Positions 39,592-49,545 of a DNA stretch of 64,000 bases are shown here, in pieces. The DNA is from Hydrogenophilales bacterium (GTDB lineage: Bacteria > Pseudomonadota > Gammaproteobacteria > Burkholderiales > Thiobacillaceae). The notes under the pieces are model-generated. The model did not search any database. It was not told the DNA's origin and worked only from the letters and a program-made list of their open reading frames with translations. The stretch lies in NCBI GenBank assembly GCA_016195805.1, contig JACPYT010000015.1, positions 124,001 to 188,000 on the forward strand, written 5' to 3'. Position 1 is the stretch's first letter. Every line of letters starts with the position of its first letter. The translations under genes were made by a program, and so were the position numbers.

Positions 39592-39767
39592 TTAAATGGC
39601 GCCGTCCTTGCGCGTGCAGAGTTCCGAGCCGCGTTCGTACGCGATGAGCGAGGGGTCCAGCTGATGGATCAAACCGCCCCGGCTTGGTGGGCGAGCGTAA
39701 GCCACAGGATTCGCGTCCACTTTGGCCGAGGTGCGGCCGATCCGAACGGTTGAGAAGAAGGCCTGCT
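39592..39767 (-). pseudogene. possible remnant of a coding sequence, C-terminal end only
   Basis: Read on the minus strand, the 176 bases up to a TAA at 39592-39594 give about 58 codons without a stop and with protein-like composition (contains FFSTVRIGRTSAKVDANPV and HQLDPSLIAYERGSELC). No start codon or ribosome site is seen, and upstream codons contain a stop. It may be the end of a lost gene convergent with the MFS gene. I do not recognise the family. The rest of the gap to 39877 shows no gene. Confidence 0.35.
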
Positions 39768-39877
39768 CAGAGACTGATCACGGACATCAATCAAACGATG
39801 TGATTGAAACATCCCGATGCAGTTCTGCCCATCAATTGACCCATCCATTCACGCATTACGCCTGAACCCAGCCTGGC

Positions 39878-40720
39878 TCAATGCAACGCGCTGGCCAACA
39901 AGCGCCGATAGCGGCTCACCAGTTCGCCGCCGCCCAGCAGGTTGAATACCGACAGCAGGGTCTTGCGGCCGATGTCATCCTCGAAGTCGCGGTCGCGGCG
40001 CACGATTTCCAGCAGTTGGTCCATGCCCGCTTCGTACTGCCCGGCGGCAACCAGAAGGTTGGCGAGCTTCAGCCGCGCGTCCAGGTCGTTTTCATTCGCC
40101 GCCACCCGCGCAAGCAGTGCGGCCTGGTCTTCGCCGGCCGCCCCCATGAACTGCAGGCGGGCCTTCAGGGCAGGCACACGCGGATCGACGTCCTCCGGCA
40201 CGCTGCCGATCAGGCGACGGGCTTCCTCGGCCTCGTTCAGGTCGAGCATGATTTCCGCCGCGTCGAGCCGCACGCCGAGGTGGCCGGGATCGATTTTCGA
40301 GGCCTCGGCCAGCAACTTCAGCGCGCCGGAAATATCGCCGGTCATGCGTGCAGTCGCTGCCTGCTGGCGCAGTTCGTCGGCCGGGCTGGGAATGAGGCGA
40401 TCGAGGAAAGCCCGCACCTCGCCTTCCGGCAGCGCGCCGGAAAACTCGTCGACCGGCTCGCCGTTGACGAAGGCCTTGACGCTTGGAATGCCGCGCACGC
40501 CGTAGCGCGCGGCGAGTTCCTGGTTGTCGTCTGAATTGATCTTGGCAAGCAGGAACTTGCCGCCGTATTCGGCCGCAAGTTTCTCCAGGATGGGCTTGAG
40601 TGATTTGCACGGGCCGCACCAGGGCGCCCAGAAATCGACCACCACCGGGCGGTGCTTCGATTCCTCGAGAACGTGTTGCGTGAAATCGGCAAGGCCAACG
40701 TCGAGTGCATGTTCAGACAT
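39878..40720 (-). CDS. cnoX: thioredoxin-TPR co-chaperone CnoX (YbbN)
   Basis: 280 residues: an N-terminal thioredoxin domain with active site WCGPC (34-38) and cis-proline motif GIPSVKAF, then TPR-like helices to the C-terminus (GALKLLAEASKIDPG, LANLLVAAGQYEAGMDQLLEIVRRD). CnoX protects folding proteins from oxidation and hands them to GroEL. Enterobacterial CnoX lacks the full CxxC; here both cysteines are present, so reductase activity is possible. It lies 41 bases after purB on the same strand. Confidence 0.93.
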   Translation of the reverse strand: MSEHALDVGLADFTQHVLEESKHRPVVVDFWAPWCGPCKSLKPILEKLAAEYGGKFLLAKINSDDNQELAARYGVRGIPSVKAFVNGEPVDEFSGALPEGEVRAFLDRLIPSPADELRQQAATARMTGDISGALKLLAEASKIDPGHLGVRLDAAEIMLDLNEAEEARRLIGSVPEDVDPRVPALKARLQFMGAAGEDQAALLARVAANENDLDARLKLANLLVAAGQYEAGMDQLLEIVRRDRDFEDDIGRKTLLSVFNLLGGGELVSRYRRLLASALH

Positions 40721-40761
40721 GTGAACTCCGCTTCAATCTTTCGGGCCGCATCAATCCCCGC

Positions 40762-42273
<1,512 letters not shown>

Positions 42274-43035
42274 TCAGTGTCCTGCGTTGCTTGCCGCGCG
42301 CTGCGGGAAAACCAGGAGGCAGGCGAAGATGAACACGATGATCGCCGCCGATGCCGAGTAGCGGCTCAACGCCTCGCCGCCGGCGCTGGCCGGCTTGTCG
42401 AGAAAATCGCCCACCACCGCGCCCAGAGGGCGGCTCAGGATGAACGCGGCCCAGAACAGCAGGGTTCTCGAGATCTTCGTCCAGAAGTAGGCCGCGACCA
42501 CCAGCGCCAGAAGCATGCTGAAAACAAGGGCGCCCCCGGCATAGCCCAGCCCCGCCGTATCAGCGGTCCAGTCGCCCAGCGCGGTGCCCAGCGTCTGCGA
42601 GAACATGATCGTGATCCAGTAAAACACCTCCGCCCTGGGCGAACGGATGCTGTCGACGGCAATCGAGCCGAGGGTCCGGTACCAGATCGCCAGCGACGCC
42701 ATCAACAAGGCAAACAGCAGCGATGCGCCGCCTGCATAGCCGATTCCGAGCGAACGATCGGCAAAGTCGGCCAGCGTCGTGCCGACGGTCGTCGTCGCAA
42801 GGATGGTCGTCCAGTAAAGCCAGGGACTGAACCGGTCGGCCTTGATCTGTGCGGCCACCATCACGATAAAAATCGCCGCGAATATCAGGGTGCCGCGCAG
42901 GTAGCCCAGGTTCATCGACATCGACACCGCGTCGCCGCCCGTCTCGCCCAGCGTCGTCGCGGCGATCTTGATGATCCAGAACATCAGCGTGACTTCGGGC
43001 ACCTTGCTCAAGGCGTGTTCAACGGTCTGATTCAT
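42274..43035 (-). CDS. four-repeat membrane protein (COG4705-like)
   Basis: 253 residues with about eight membrane helices in four similar pairs. Each pair carries the pattern (T)LG-x-x-x-(G/A)D...LGYAGG: TTLGETGGDAVSMSMNLGYLRG, TTVGTTLADFADRSLGIGYAGG, QTLGTALGDWTADTAGLGYAGG and RPLGAVVGDFLDKPASAGG. Two of the four Gly/Asp motifs are complete. The protein matches the uncharacterised membrane-anchored COG4705 group; no function is known. The buried Asp/Thr residues recurring by pseudo-symmetry suggest an ion path (inference). Confidence 0.8.
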   Translation of the reverse strand: MNQTVEHALSKVPEVTLMFWIIKIAATTLGETGGDAVSMSMNLGYLRGTLIFAAIFIVMVAAQIKADRFSPWLYWTTILATTTVGTTLADFADRSLGIGYAGGASLLFALLMASLAIWYRTLGSIAVDSIRSPRAEVFYWITIMFSQTLGTALGDWTADTAGLGYAGGALVFSMLLALVVAAYFWTKISRTLLFWAAFILSRPLGAVVGDFLDKPASAGGEALSRYSASAAIIVFIFACLLVFPQRAASNAGH

Positions 43036-43300
43036 GGCTCATCTCTCCGGATTTGCGACAGGTTCAGCGGCAGCTGCGATCGTGCGACAAGCACTTGTGC
43101 GGAGAGTTCGCTCCCATGCAACCGGCATCGTTGCTGACGCCCCTTTCGCCCGTATGGCCGGTCCGGCCAGTCAGCGACACCGCCCCTCGATCGTTCCCGA
43201 CAACCCGAATACGCATGGATGCATGGGCAGCGGCTTCATCGCCACCGCGCCATGACCGTTCGGCCGTGGCACCCCGCGCGGCACGCTCTACAATCCACGC
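43036..43300. other. divergent intergenic region without a visible gene
   Basis: 265 bases between the four-repeat membrane protein and the DedA gene, which are transcribed away from each other. A few short reading frames exist but none has protein-like content or a ribosome site. CTACAAT about 10 bases before the DedA start may be a -10 element. I see no strong hairpin or operator. Confidence 0.5.
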
Positions 43301-43858
43301 ATGGATATTGTCGCCCTCATCGCGCAGTACGGCTACGTCGCCGTATTTCTCGGCGCCCTGTTCGAAGGCGAATCCGTGCTGTTGCTGGCCGGCTATGCGG
43401 CCCATCGCGGCTATCTCGATTTTGCCGTGCTGACGGGCGTGGCGGGGATGGGCGCGATGACGGGCGACCAGTTCTTTTTCTGGCTCGGTCGCCGCCACGG
43501 TCAGACACTGCTGCTGCGCCGACCGGCCCTGCGTGGCAAGGTCGACCATGCGCTCGATCTCATCCAGCGACACCCGGCGGGCGTCATTCTGGCGATGCGC
43601 TTCATGTGGGGCTTGCGCATCGCGCTGCCGGTCGCAGTCGGGCTGAGCGGCGTGACCCGCTGGCGCTTTTTCTGGCTCGATCTTGCCTCCGCCGCGTTGT
43701 GGGCCCCCTTGGTGGGCGGTGTCGGCTACCTGTTCGGGGCCCTGCTGAGCACCCATCTGGCCGTGCTGCATCGGATCGAACACTGGGTTATGCTCGGCTT
43801 CGTGGTCGCCGTGCTGGCCTTGCGCGGTTTTCTGCATTCACGTCATACCCGATCATGA
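43301..43858 (+). CDS. DedA family membrane protein
   Basis: 185 residues with the DedA start IALIAQYGYVAVFLGALFEGESVLLLAGYAAHRGYL, an EGE motif, and MTGDQFFFWLGRRHG, RHPAGVILAMRFMWGLRIALPVAVGLSGV. DedA proteins are proposed undecaprenyl-phosphate or phospholipid flippases needed for envelope stability. Four or five membrane segments are visible. The stop overlaps the next start (ATGA). Confidence 0.92.
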   Translation: MDIVALIAQYGYVAVFLGALFEGESVLLLAGYAAHRGYLDFAVLTGVAGMGAMTGDQFFFWLGRRHGQTLLLRRPALRGKVDHALDLIQRHPAGVILAMRFMWGLRIALPVAVGLSGVTRWRFFWLDLASAALWAPLVGGVGYLFGALLSTHLAVLHRIEHWVMLGFVVAVLALRGFLHSRHTRS

Positions 43859-44535
43859 AACTGCTGCTGCCCTATCCGCACCGTGAGCTTCACCCCGTTG
43901 CCCGCCTGCGGGCATGGCACCGCTTGACGCTTGCGCTGACGCTCGGCGTTGCGGGTGCGGCATCGACGCAGGCCGCAGGCTGGGAAACCCGGCTGCTGGT
44001 CGGCTGGCTGGCCGGCAGCATGGCGTATCTGCTGCTGGTATGGTGGGGCGTGGGGCGGCTCGACATCGCCCATACCCGGCTGCGTGCGTCCAGCGAGGAC
44101 CCCGGCGCCACCGCGCTGTATGTCGCGCTGGTCGCGGCGTCGTGGGTCAGCCTGATTGGCGTGCTGCTGGTCACCGATGCGGCCAAGACTTCGACGGGCA
44201 TGGTGCGCGGATTGCACATCGGCCTCGCGCTCGGCGCGCTGGCATCGACCTGGCTCCTGATCCAGACCCTGTTCGCGCTACGTTATGCGCGCCACTACTA
44301 CCGGTCGCATGCGGGCAAGGACACGGGCGGCCTGGCGTTTCCCGGTGCGGCGCCGCGCTACGCCGATTTTGCGTATTTCGCGGCGGTCATCGGCATGACC
44401 TCGCAGGTAGCCGACGTCGCGATCACCACGACGGCGATGCGCCGGCTGGTGCTGGTGCACGGCCTGGTGTCGTTCGGCTTCAATCTGCTGGTGCTGGCGC
44501 TGACGATCAACCTCGTCGCCAGCGCGCTGGGGTAG
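43855..44535 (+). CDS. DUF1345 family membrane protein
   Basis: 226 residues with six hydrophobic segments and the DUF1345 pattern WWGVGRLDIAHTRLRASSEDPGATALYVALVAASWVSL, then TLFALRYARHYYR and DFAYFAAVIGMTSQVADVAITTTAMRRLVLVHGLVSF. The function is unknown. It overlaps the DedA stop, so the two are translated from one message. Confidence 0.88.
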   Translation: MKLLLPYPHRELHPVARLRAWHRLTLALTLGVAGAASTQAAGWETRLLVGWLAGSMAYLLLVWWGVGRLDIAHTRLRASSEDPGATALYVALVAASWVSLIGVLLVTDAAKTSTGMVRGLHIGLALGALASTWLLIQTLFALRYARHYYRSHAGKDTGGLAFPGAAPRYADFAYFAAVIGMTSQVADVAITTTAMRRLVLVHGLVSFGFNLLVLALTINLVASALG

Positions 44536-44567
44536 GCGCGGTCAAACGCTGCGCCTATCGCGCTGAG

Positions 44568-45161
44568 TCAAACGGTTCGTCGATCTCGAACGGCCTGCGC
44601 CAGCGTGCCGCTGTCGACGTACTCAAGCTCGCCGCCGACCGGCACCCCGCGCGCCAGCCGGCTCACTTTCAAACCGCGCGCCTTCAGCAATTCGCCGATG
44701 GTGTGTGCGGTGGCCTCGCCTTCCGGGGTGAAGTTAGTCGCCAGGATCACTTCCTCGACCACGCCGTCGAGCGCACGGCTGATCAGCCGGTCGAGATGGA
44801 TCTCGCGCGGACCGATGCCGTCGAGCGGCGAGAGCCGCCCCATCAGCACGAAATACAGGCCGCCGTAGCTTTGCGTGGCTTCCATCATGTTGAAGTCGGC
44901 CGGCATCTCGACCACCGCCAGCTGCCGCTTGTCGCGGTTCGGACTGGCGCACACCTCGCATACTTCAGCCTCGGAAAAGTTGTTGCACAGGCGGCAATGA
45001 TGCAGGTGCGTCAGCGCATGGTTGAGCGCGCCCGCCAGCGCCTCCGCGCCGCGCCGGTCGCGCTGCAGCAGGTGATAGGCCATGCGCGCCGCCGACTTCG
45101 GGCCGACCCCGGGCAGCACGCGCAGGGCGGTGATCAGGTTTTCCAGCGCGGCAGGCTGCAC
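44568..45161 (-). CDS. recR: recombination protein RecR
   Basis: Works with RecF and RecO to load RecA at gaps. 197 residues: N-terminal helix-hairpin-helix [17 protein letters not shown], a four-cysteine zinc finger (C-x2-C ... C-x2-C in CRLCNN and CEVCAS) and a TOPRIM domain ([19 protein letters not shown]). GTG at 45161 is the only start that fits the conserved beginning, as a stop lies just upstream. It follows ybaB by 17 bases in the usual dnaX-ybaB-recR order. Confidence 0.95.
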   Translation of the reverse strand: MQPAALENLITALRVLPGVGPKSAARMAYHLLQRDRRGAEALAGALNHALTHLHHCRLCNNFSEAEVCEVCASPNRDKRQLAVVEMPADFNMMEATQSYGGLYFVLMGRLSPLDGIGPREIHLDRLISRALDGVVEEVILATNFTPEGEATAHTIGELLKARGLKVSRLARGVPVGGELEYVDSGTLAQAVRDRRTV

Positions 45162-45178
45162 GACGATGCCTTAAGCGT

Positions 45179-45505
45179 TCAGAACGGCAGCTTCATCCCT
45201 GGCGGAATCGGCAGGCCGGCGGTCACGCTGCCCATCTTTTCCTGTACCGTGGATTCGACCTTGCGCACCGCGTCGTTCACCGCCGCGGCCACCAGGTCTT
45301 CGAGCATTTCCTTGTCGTCGCCCATCAGGCTGGGATCGATGGTGACGCGGCGCACGTCGTACTTGCAGGTCATCACCACCTTGACCATGCCGGCGCCGCT
45401 CTGTCCCTCGATTTCGATTTCGGCCAGCTTGGCCTGCATCTTGGCCATGTTTTCCTGCACCTGCTGGACCTGCTTCATCATGTTGCCGATGCCGCCCTTC
45501 ATCAT
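45179..45505 (-). CDS. ybaB: YbaB/EbfC family nucleoid-associated protein
   Basis: 108 residues: a Met/Gln-rich helix ([26 protein letters not shown]), a beta core ([20 protein letters not shown]) and a C-terminal helix. Binds DNA as a dimer and is nearly always between dnaX and recR. ATG at 45505 has AGGAG seven bases upstream, itself standing right after structured element C. Confidence 0.95.
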   Translation of the reverse strand: MMKGGIGNMMKQVQQVQENMAKMQAKLAEIEIEGQSGAGMVKVVMTCKYDVRRVTIDPSLMGDDKEMLEDLVAAAVNDAVRKVESTVQEKMGSVTAGLPIPPGMKLPF

Positions 45506-45515
45506 GTTGATTCTC

Positions 45516-45708
45516 CTAGTGCCCTGAGTCGGGAATATGTTGATCGAGTGCCCGCATGGCACGCTGGCCGGATCGATGGAAATGTCGAAATCTTTCGCAG
45601 GCCAGGCGCAAACCGCAGCCAGGTTGGATACCTGGCGAGGATTTGCAACGCCGCATGCGGAAGATTCTCGACATTTCCATTCGACATATTCCCGGCTCAG
45701 GGCACTAG
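45516..45708. repeat. structured intergenic element, copy C
   Basis: Lies between dnaX and ybaB. Outer arms 45516-45540 and 45684-45708 match as a 25-base inverted repeat with one G-T pair. Inner arm 1 is closed by 45577-45598 with 45656-45679 and holds CCAGGT/ACCTGG; inner arm 2 is short and holds GTGCC/GGCAC. The core TTGCAACGCCGCATGCG matches copies A and B. The right arm contains the last four dnaX codons and its stop, so the C-terminus of DnaX is encoded by the element. Confidence 0.85.
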
Positions 45709-47409
45709 CGGCTGTATGGTCGATGCGTCGATCTGGCCGCCAAACTGGTCGACCAGCTCACGCACGAATGGATCCGATTCGATGGCCGCCACGGCTTCCG
45801 CCTGGCGCGCTTCCTTGATGCGCGTGCGCACCTGCTGTGGGGTCTGCTCGGCCGCCGCGCCGATCTCGAACGTCACCTGGAGCGTCGCGCCGTACTTGTC
45901 GCGCAGCGCGCCCACCAGCTTGTCCTGATAGGTACGATCGAGCAGGTGTTTATGCGCCTCGCCCACACGCAGCGTCACCGCAGCGCCGGTCTGCGACACC
46001 AGTTCGCAATGGTCGGCCAGCATCTTGGCCATGCCGCCGAGGCGCAGTTCGGCCACCACGGCGAGCCAGTCCCAGGCACCCCGCGGGCTCGGTTCGTTCG
46101 CAACCAGCGTGGCAACAGATGGCGGATTCGGCTCCGGCGCAGTTGCCAGTTCGGCTGGCGCGGCGACGGCACGCGTCGCCACTTCGGGCGCAGGCGCAGG
46201 AGACGGGCTGGATGTCGCGGCCGGCGCAGCAGCACGCGGCGGCGGCTCGGCACGCGCGACGGGCGCGACACGCACCGGCGCAGGGCGGTCCGCATTGGCC
46301 GCTCCCGGCGCAAAAGCCAGCATGCGCAACAGCGTCATGCAGAACCCGGAAAACTCGTCCGGCGCATACGGCAGGTCGCGGCGGCCGTTCAGCGCAATCT
46401 GGTAATACAGTTGCACGGTTTCGGCGTCCAGCTGCGCGGCGGCAGCCTGCATGCGCTCGGCGTCCATGCCGCTTTCCACCCCGCCCGGGGCGTGCAGCAG
46501 GAGCGCCAACTGGGTGAGCAGGTTGCCGAGGTCCTGCAGCGCGGCGTCGAAGGCGATGCCGCGCTCGGCCAGTTGCCTCGCCTGCGCCAGCAGTGCATCG
46601 CCATCATGTGCCGCCAGTGCGTCGAGCAGATCGAACAGGTAATCGCGCCGCACCGTGCCGAGCATGGCCTCGACCGCGGCCGCCTCGACCTTGCCACCGC
46701 CATAGGCGATCGCCTGGTCGGTGAGCGACAGCGCATCGCGCATGCTGCCGGCGGCCGCGCGCGCCAGCAGGTTCAGCGCCGCCGGCTCGCAGGCAACGTT
46801 TTCCTGCTCCAGCACCTCGCCCAGGTGCTGCGCCACCAGTGCGGGCGGCATCGGCTTCAGGTTGAACTGCAGGCAGCGGCTCAGCACCGTCACCGGAATC
46901 TTCTGTGGGTCGGTGGTCGCGAGGATGAATTTCACATGCGCCGGCGGCTCTTCCAGAGTCTTCAGCATGGAGTTGAACGCCGGCTTCGACAGCATGTGCA
47001 CTTCGTCGATGATGTAGACCTTGTAGCGCCCCACCGTCGGCGCGTATTGCGCGTTGTCGAGCACCTCGCGCATGTTGTCGACGCCGGTGTTCGACGCCGC
47101 ATCGAGTTCCAGCAGATCGACGAAGCGGCCGGCATCGATCTGCGTACAGGCCGAGCACACGCCGCACGGCGTGGCGGTGACGCCGGTCTCGCAGTTGAGA
47201 CATTTGGCGAGAATGCGTGCCAGCGTGGTCTTGCCGACCCCGCGCGTGCCGGTCAGCAGATAGGCATGATGCAGACGGCCTTGCGTGAGCGCATTCGACA
47301 GCGCCTGGACGACGTGTTCCTGCCCCTTGAGGTCGGCAAACGCGCGCGGACGCCATTTGCGGGCCAGGGCCACGGCCGGTGAGGAGGATTCGCCGAACAG
47401 ATCAGTCAT
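45697..47409 (-). CDS. dnaX: DNA polymerase III subunits gamma and tau
   Basis: Clamp-loader ATPase of the replisome. 570 residues with the start [27 protein letters not shown], Walker A GTRGVGKT, zinc cysteines ([19 protein letters not shown]), Walker B IIDEVHML and SRC motif [11 protein letters not shown] long Ala/Pro-rich linker (about 365-440) separates the tau C-terminal domain. ATG at 47409 gives the usual N-terminus. No classical slippery sequence for making gamma is evident on reading. The last residues (PLVP) come from element C. Confidence 0.96.
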   Translation of the reverse strand: MTDLFGESSSPAVALARKWRPRAFADLKGQEHVVQALSNALTQGRLHHAYLLTGTRGVGKTTLARILAKCLNCETGVTATPCGVCSACTQIDAGRFVDLLELDAASNTGVDNMREVLDNAQYAPTVGRYKVYIIDEVHMLSKPAFNSMLKTLEEPPAHVKFILATTDPQKIPVTVLSRCLQFNLKPMPPALVAQHLGEVLEQENVACEPAALNLLARAAAGSMRDALSLTDQAIAYGGGKVEAAAVEAMLGTVRRDYLFDLLDALAAHDGDALLAQARQLAERGIAFDAALQDLGNLLTQLALLLHAPGGVESGMDAERMQAAAAQLDAETVQLYYQIALNGRRDLPYAPDEFSGFCMTLLRMLAFAPGAANADRPAPVRVAPVARAEPPPRAAAPAATSSPSPAPAPEVATRAVAAPAELATAPEPNPPSVATLVANEPSPRGAWDWLAVVAELRLGGMAKMLADHCELVSQTGAAVTLRVGEAHKHLLDRTYQDKLVGALRDKYGATLQVTFEIGAAAEQTPQQVRTRIKEARQAEAVAAIESDPFVRELVDQFGGQIDASTIQPLVP

Positions 47410-47468
47410 CGGGTCGATTTTATCAGAGCGGCGGATCACCCTGACCGACCTGCCAAGGCATTCAGCGG

Positions 47469-48011
47469 TTAAAAATAATAAGCAAAACGGATTTGCTGGA
47501 AATCGATGCCATCGTTGGGCGATTTGAGGTCGGCATTGGACAGATGCTGGAACCGATAGCCCAGATCGAGCTGGCCCTTGTCACCGAAAACCAGCCCGAC
47601 ACCCAGATGATCGCCGAACTGGAAGGCGCTGCCCAGATCGCGGCCGGCATTCACGTGGGTATCGCTGATGAGATGGAAGCCGATGGCACCTTCCACGTAA
47701 GGCTTGACGCCGCCGGCCTTGGGCTGGAAGCGGAACACCGGAGCAAAGCCGACATCCCAGATTCCCTTGCCGCCCGCGTCGGTGCTGTGCCAGTGGCCCA
47801 CCGACGCTTCCCAGTAGCCGCTCAGGTACCAGTTGCCGTCGGTGAACCATTTGCGGTCCCACTGGCGCGTCAGGCTGATCTGGACCATCGTGGTCGAATC
47901 ATCGCCCCAGCCTCCTTCGACGGCGATGCCGTCGGCGGCCCGGCTGGAAGAAGCCAGCCCCAAACCTGCAACCAGCAACAGAACGAGGTGTCCCTTCATC
48001 TCGATGCCCAT
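47469..48011 (-). CDS. pagL: lipid A 3-O-deacylase PagL
   Basis: Outer-membrane beta-barrel that removes the 3-O acyl chain of lipid A and so lowers endotoxicity. About 180 residues with a signal peptide (MKGHLVLLLVAGLGLASSSRA, cleaved before ADG) and amphipathic strands. The catalytic His-Ser pair is in YRFQHLSNADL, and a conserved Asn/Asp run follows (SPNDGIDFQQIRF). Start at 48011 or 47999; neither has a strong ribosome site. It sits between the 4.5S RNA gene and dnaX, an unusual place. Confidence 0.9.
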   Translation of the reverse strand: MGIEMKGHLVLLLVAGLGLASSSRAADGIAVEGGWGDDSTTMVQISLTRQWDRKWFTDGNWYLSGYWEASVGHWHSTDAGGKGIWDVGFAPVFRFQPKAGGVKPYVEGAIGFHLISDTHVNAGRDLGSAFQFGDHLGVGLVFGDKGQLDLGYRFQHLSNADLKSPNDGIDFQQIRFAYYF

Positions 48012-48052
48012 TGAAAAAATAGACAACTGAATTGTAGACAACTGGAATGAGG

Positions 48053-48149
48053 TGGCGAGCCAGAACCCCGGCACTGGCATCGGTCGCTGGGGCTGCTTCC
48101 TTCCGGACCTGACCCGATTCACAACTTAGCCATGCGGGGAGGCCCGCCA
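48053..48149 (-). ncRNA. ffs: signal recognition particle 4.5S RNA
   Basis: Read on the minus strand, the core GGTCAGGTCCGGAAGGAAGC with the following AGCC is the universal SRP RNA domain IV tip that binds Ffh. The flanks pair into a long hairpin: 48053-48061 with 48141-48149 and successive helices inward. The length of about 97 bases fits the short bacterial form. It lies just upstream of pagL and dnaX on the same strand. Confidence 0.95.
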
Positions 48150-48174
48150 TGTGCATTTTAACCCGGAAGCGCGC

Positions 48175-49251
48175 CTATTCCTCATCCGCCGGGGTGGTCA
48201 GCCGGCGTTTATTCACGGCATCGGCCAGCATCCGCAGCAGCGGAATGGTGTCATCCCAACCAATGCAGGCATCGGTGATCGACTTGGCGTATTCCAGCGG
48301 CTGGCCGGCGACCAGATCCTGGCGGCCCGGATTGATATGGCTTTCGACCATCGCCCCGATGATGCGCGCATCACCGCCGGCCACCTGCGCCGCGACGTCG
48401 GCAGCGACGTCGATCTGGCGCTGGTACTGCTTGCTCGAGTTGGCGTGCGAGAAATCGATCATCAACTGCTGGCGCAGGCCGGCGGCGGCCAGCTCGCCGC
48501 ACGCCAACGCGACGCTCGCCGCATCGTAGTTGGGCGCCTTGCCGCCGCGCAGGATGACGTGGGTATCCTCGTTGCCGGAGGTGCTGAACACGCCGACATG
48601 GCCCGACTTGGTGACGGAAATGAAATGGTGACGCGCGGCGGCCGCCTTGATCGCATCGACCGCAATCCTGAGGCTGCCGTCGGTGCCGTTCTTGAATCCT
48701 ACCGGGCACGACAGGCCCGAGGCCAGCTGGCGGTGCGACTGCGACTCGGTAGTGCGGGCGCCGATCGCACCCCAGCTCACCAGGTCGGCGATGTACTGCG
48801 GCGAGATCAGGTCGAGGAACTCGGTCGCGCACGGCAGACCGATTTCGTTGATTTCGAGCAGCAGCTTGCGCGCCAGCCGCAGGCCCTCGTTGATGTCGAA
48901 GCTCTCGTCCAGATGCGGATCGTTGATCAGCCCCTTCCAGCCCACGGTGGTGCGCGGCTTCTCGAAGTACACGCGCATCACGATGACGAGATCGTGCGCA
49001 AGCTCGTCGGCCAGCGGCTTCAGCTTGCGCGCATAATCGAGCGCGGCGGCCGGATCGTGGATCGAACACGGGCCGACGACGACGAACATGCGGTCGTCCG
49101 CGCCGCGCAGCACGTCGTGAATGGCGCTGCGTGCATGCGCCACATGCGCCAGCACGGTTTCGTTGGCGCGCAGCTCGCGCATGACCTGCATCGGGGCAAG
49201 CAGTTCGCCGCTTTGCTCGATGCGGGTGTCGTCGGTTCGGGTGGCAGACAT
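48175..49251 (-). CDS. aroG: 3-deoxy-7-phosphoheptulonate synthase, class I, Phe-sensitive type
   Basis: First enzyme of the shikimate pathway (PEP + erythrose-4-phosphate). 358 residues with FVVVGPCSIHDP, KPRTTVGWKGLINDPHLDESFDINEGL, GARTTESQSHR and the C-terminal IGWDDT. This wording is that of the AroG/AroF/AroH group. ATG at 49251 has GGAG about nine bases upstream. A Phe-rich leader peptide and a terminator stand just upstream, indicating attenuation by charged tRNA-Phe/Tyr. Confidence 0.95.
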   Translation of the reverse strand: MSATRTDDTRIEQSGELLAPMQVMRELRANETVLAHVAHARSAIHDVLRGADDRMFVVVGPCSIHDPAAALDYARKLKPLADELAHDLVIVMRVYFEKPRTTVGWKGLINDPHLDESFDINEGLRLARKLLLEINEIGLPCATEFLDLISPQYIADLVSWGAIGARTTESQSHRQLASGLSCPVGFKNGTDGSLRIAVDAIKAAAARHHFISVTKSGHVGVFSTSGNEDTHVILRGGKAPNYDAASVALACGELAAAGLRQQLMIDFSHANSSKQYQRQIDVAADVAAQVAGGDARIIGAMVESHINPGRQDLVAGQPLEYAKSITDACIGWDDTIPLLRMLADAVNKRRLTTPADEE

Positions 49252-49293
49252 GTTCAGGCTCCGGTTTATGTGCTTTGATCGCGGCGGCTTAAA

Positions 49294-49321
49294 CAAAAAA
49301 ACCGCCAGGGGCTGGCGGTTT
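49294..49321 (-). terminator. attenuator terminator upstream of aroG
   Basis: On the minus strand: AAACCGCCAG, CCC loop, CTGGCGGTTT, then T run. It stands between the leader peptide and the aroG ribosome site. A segment of the leader (AGGCGGT) can instead pair with ACCGCC of the terminator, giving a possible antiterminator. Confidence 0.85.
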
Positions 49322-49343
49322 CGTCAAGGCGTTGCTGCTCGTC

Positions 49344-49412
49344 TCAGCGCCTCCCGACCGCCTGTGGCGTGGGATAAAAGCGGCTAAAAAAGAACTTTGC
49401 GGCACGAATCAT
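49344..49412 (-). CDS. Phe-rich leader peptide for aroG attenuation
   Basis: A 22-residue reading frame from ATG 49412 to TGA at 49344 contains FFFSRFY, three consecutive Phe codons followed by Phe and Tyr. It ends about 23 bases before the terminator. This is the form of the enterobacterial phe operon leader (pheA, pheST). When charged tRNA-Phe is scarce, the ribosome would stall at these codons and favour the antiterminator. The ribosome site is weak, and if the -10 call at 49420 is right the message would be nearly leaderless. The leader call rests on composition and position. Confidence 0.75.
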   Translation of the reverse strand: MIRAAKFFFSRFYPTPQAVGRR

Positions 49413-49419
49413 GCATGGC

Positions 49420-49449
49420 AGTCTACCAAAATCAGGTGGAGTCCGCCAA
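49420..49449 (-). promoter_or_regulatory. possible promoter for the aroG leader
   Basis: On the minus strand TTGGCG (49444-49449), 18 bases, then TAGACT (49420-49425) with an extended TG one base before. The predicted start would fall at about the leader ATG, which is unusual and lowers confidence. Confidence 0.4.
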
Positions 49450-49545
49450 GCGCCGTCCAGCCGGCCGGGATCGCCCCGAATCCGGACAGCGCAGCCATGA
49501 CGTCCGTATCGAGCAGAGGGAGAAAACAATGGGAGAAGTGTGGAA

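Noticed and set aside
45697-47409. Programmed frameshift in dnaX to make gamma
   Set aside because: No A-AAA-AAG type slippery run found on reading the coding strand.
48012-48122. Longer start for pagL
   Set aside because: It would run back into the 4.5S RNA gene and precede the signal peptide with a non-signal stretch.
49252-49296. Longer start for aroG
   Set aside because: It would begin inside the attenuator terminator, and GGAG precedes the ATG at 49251.
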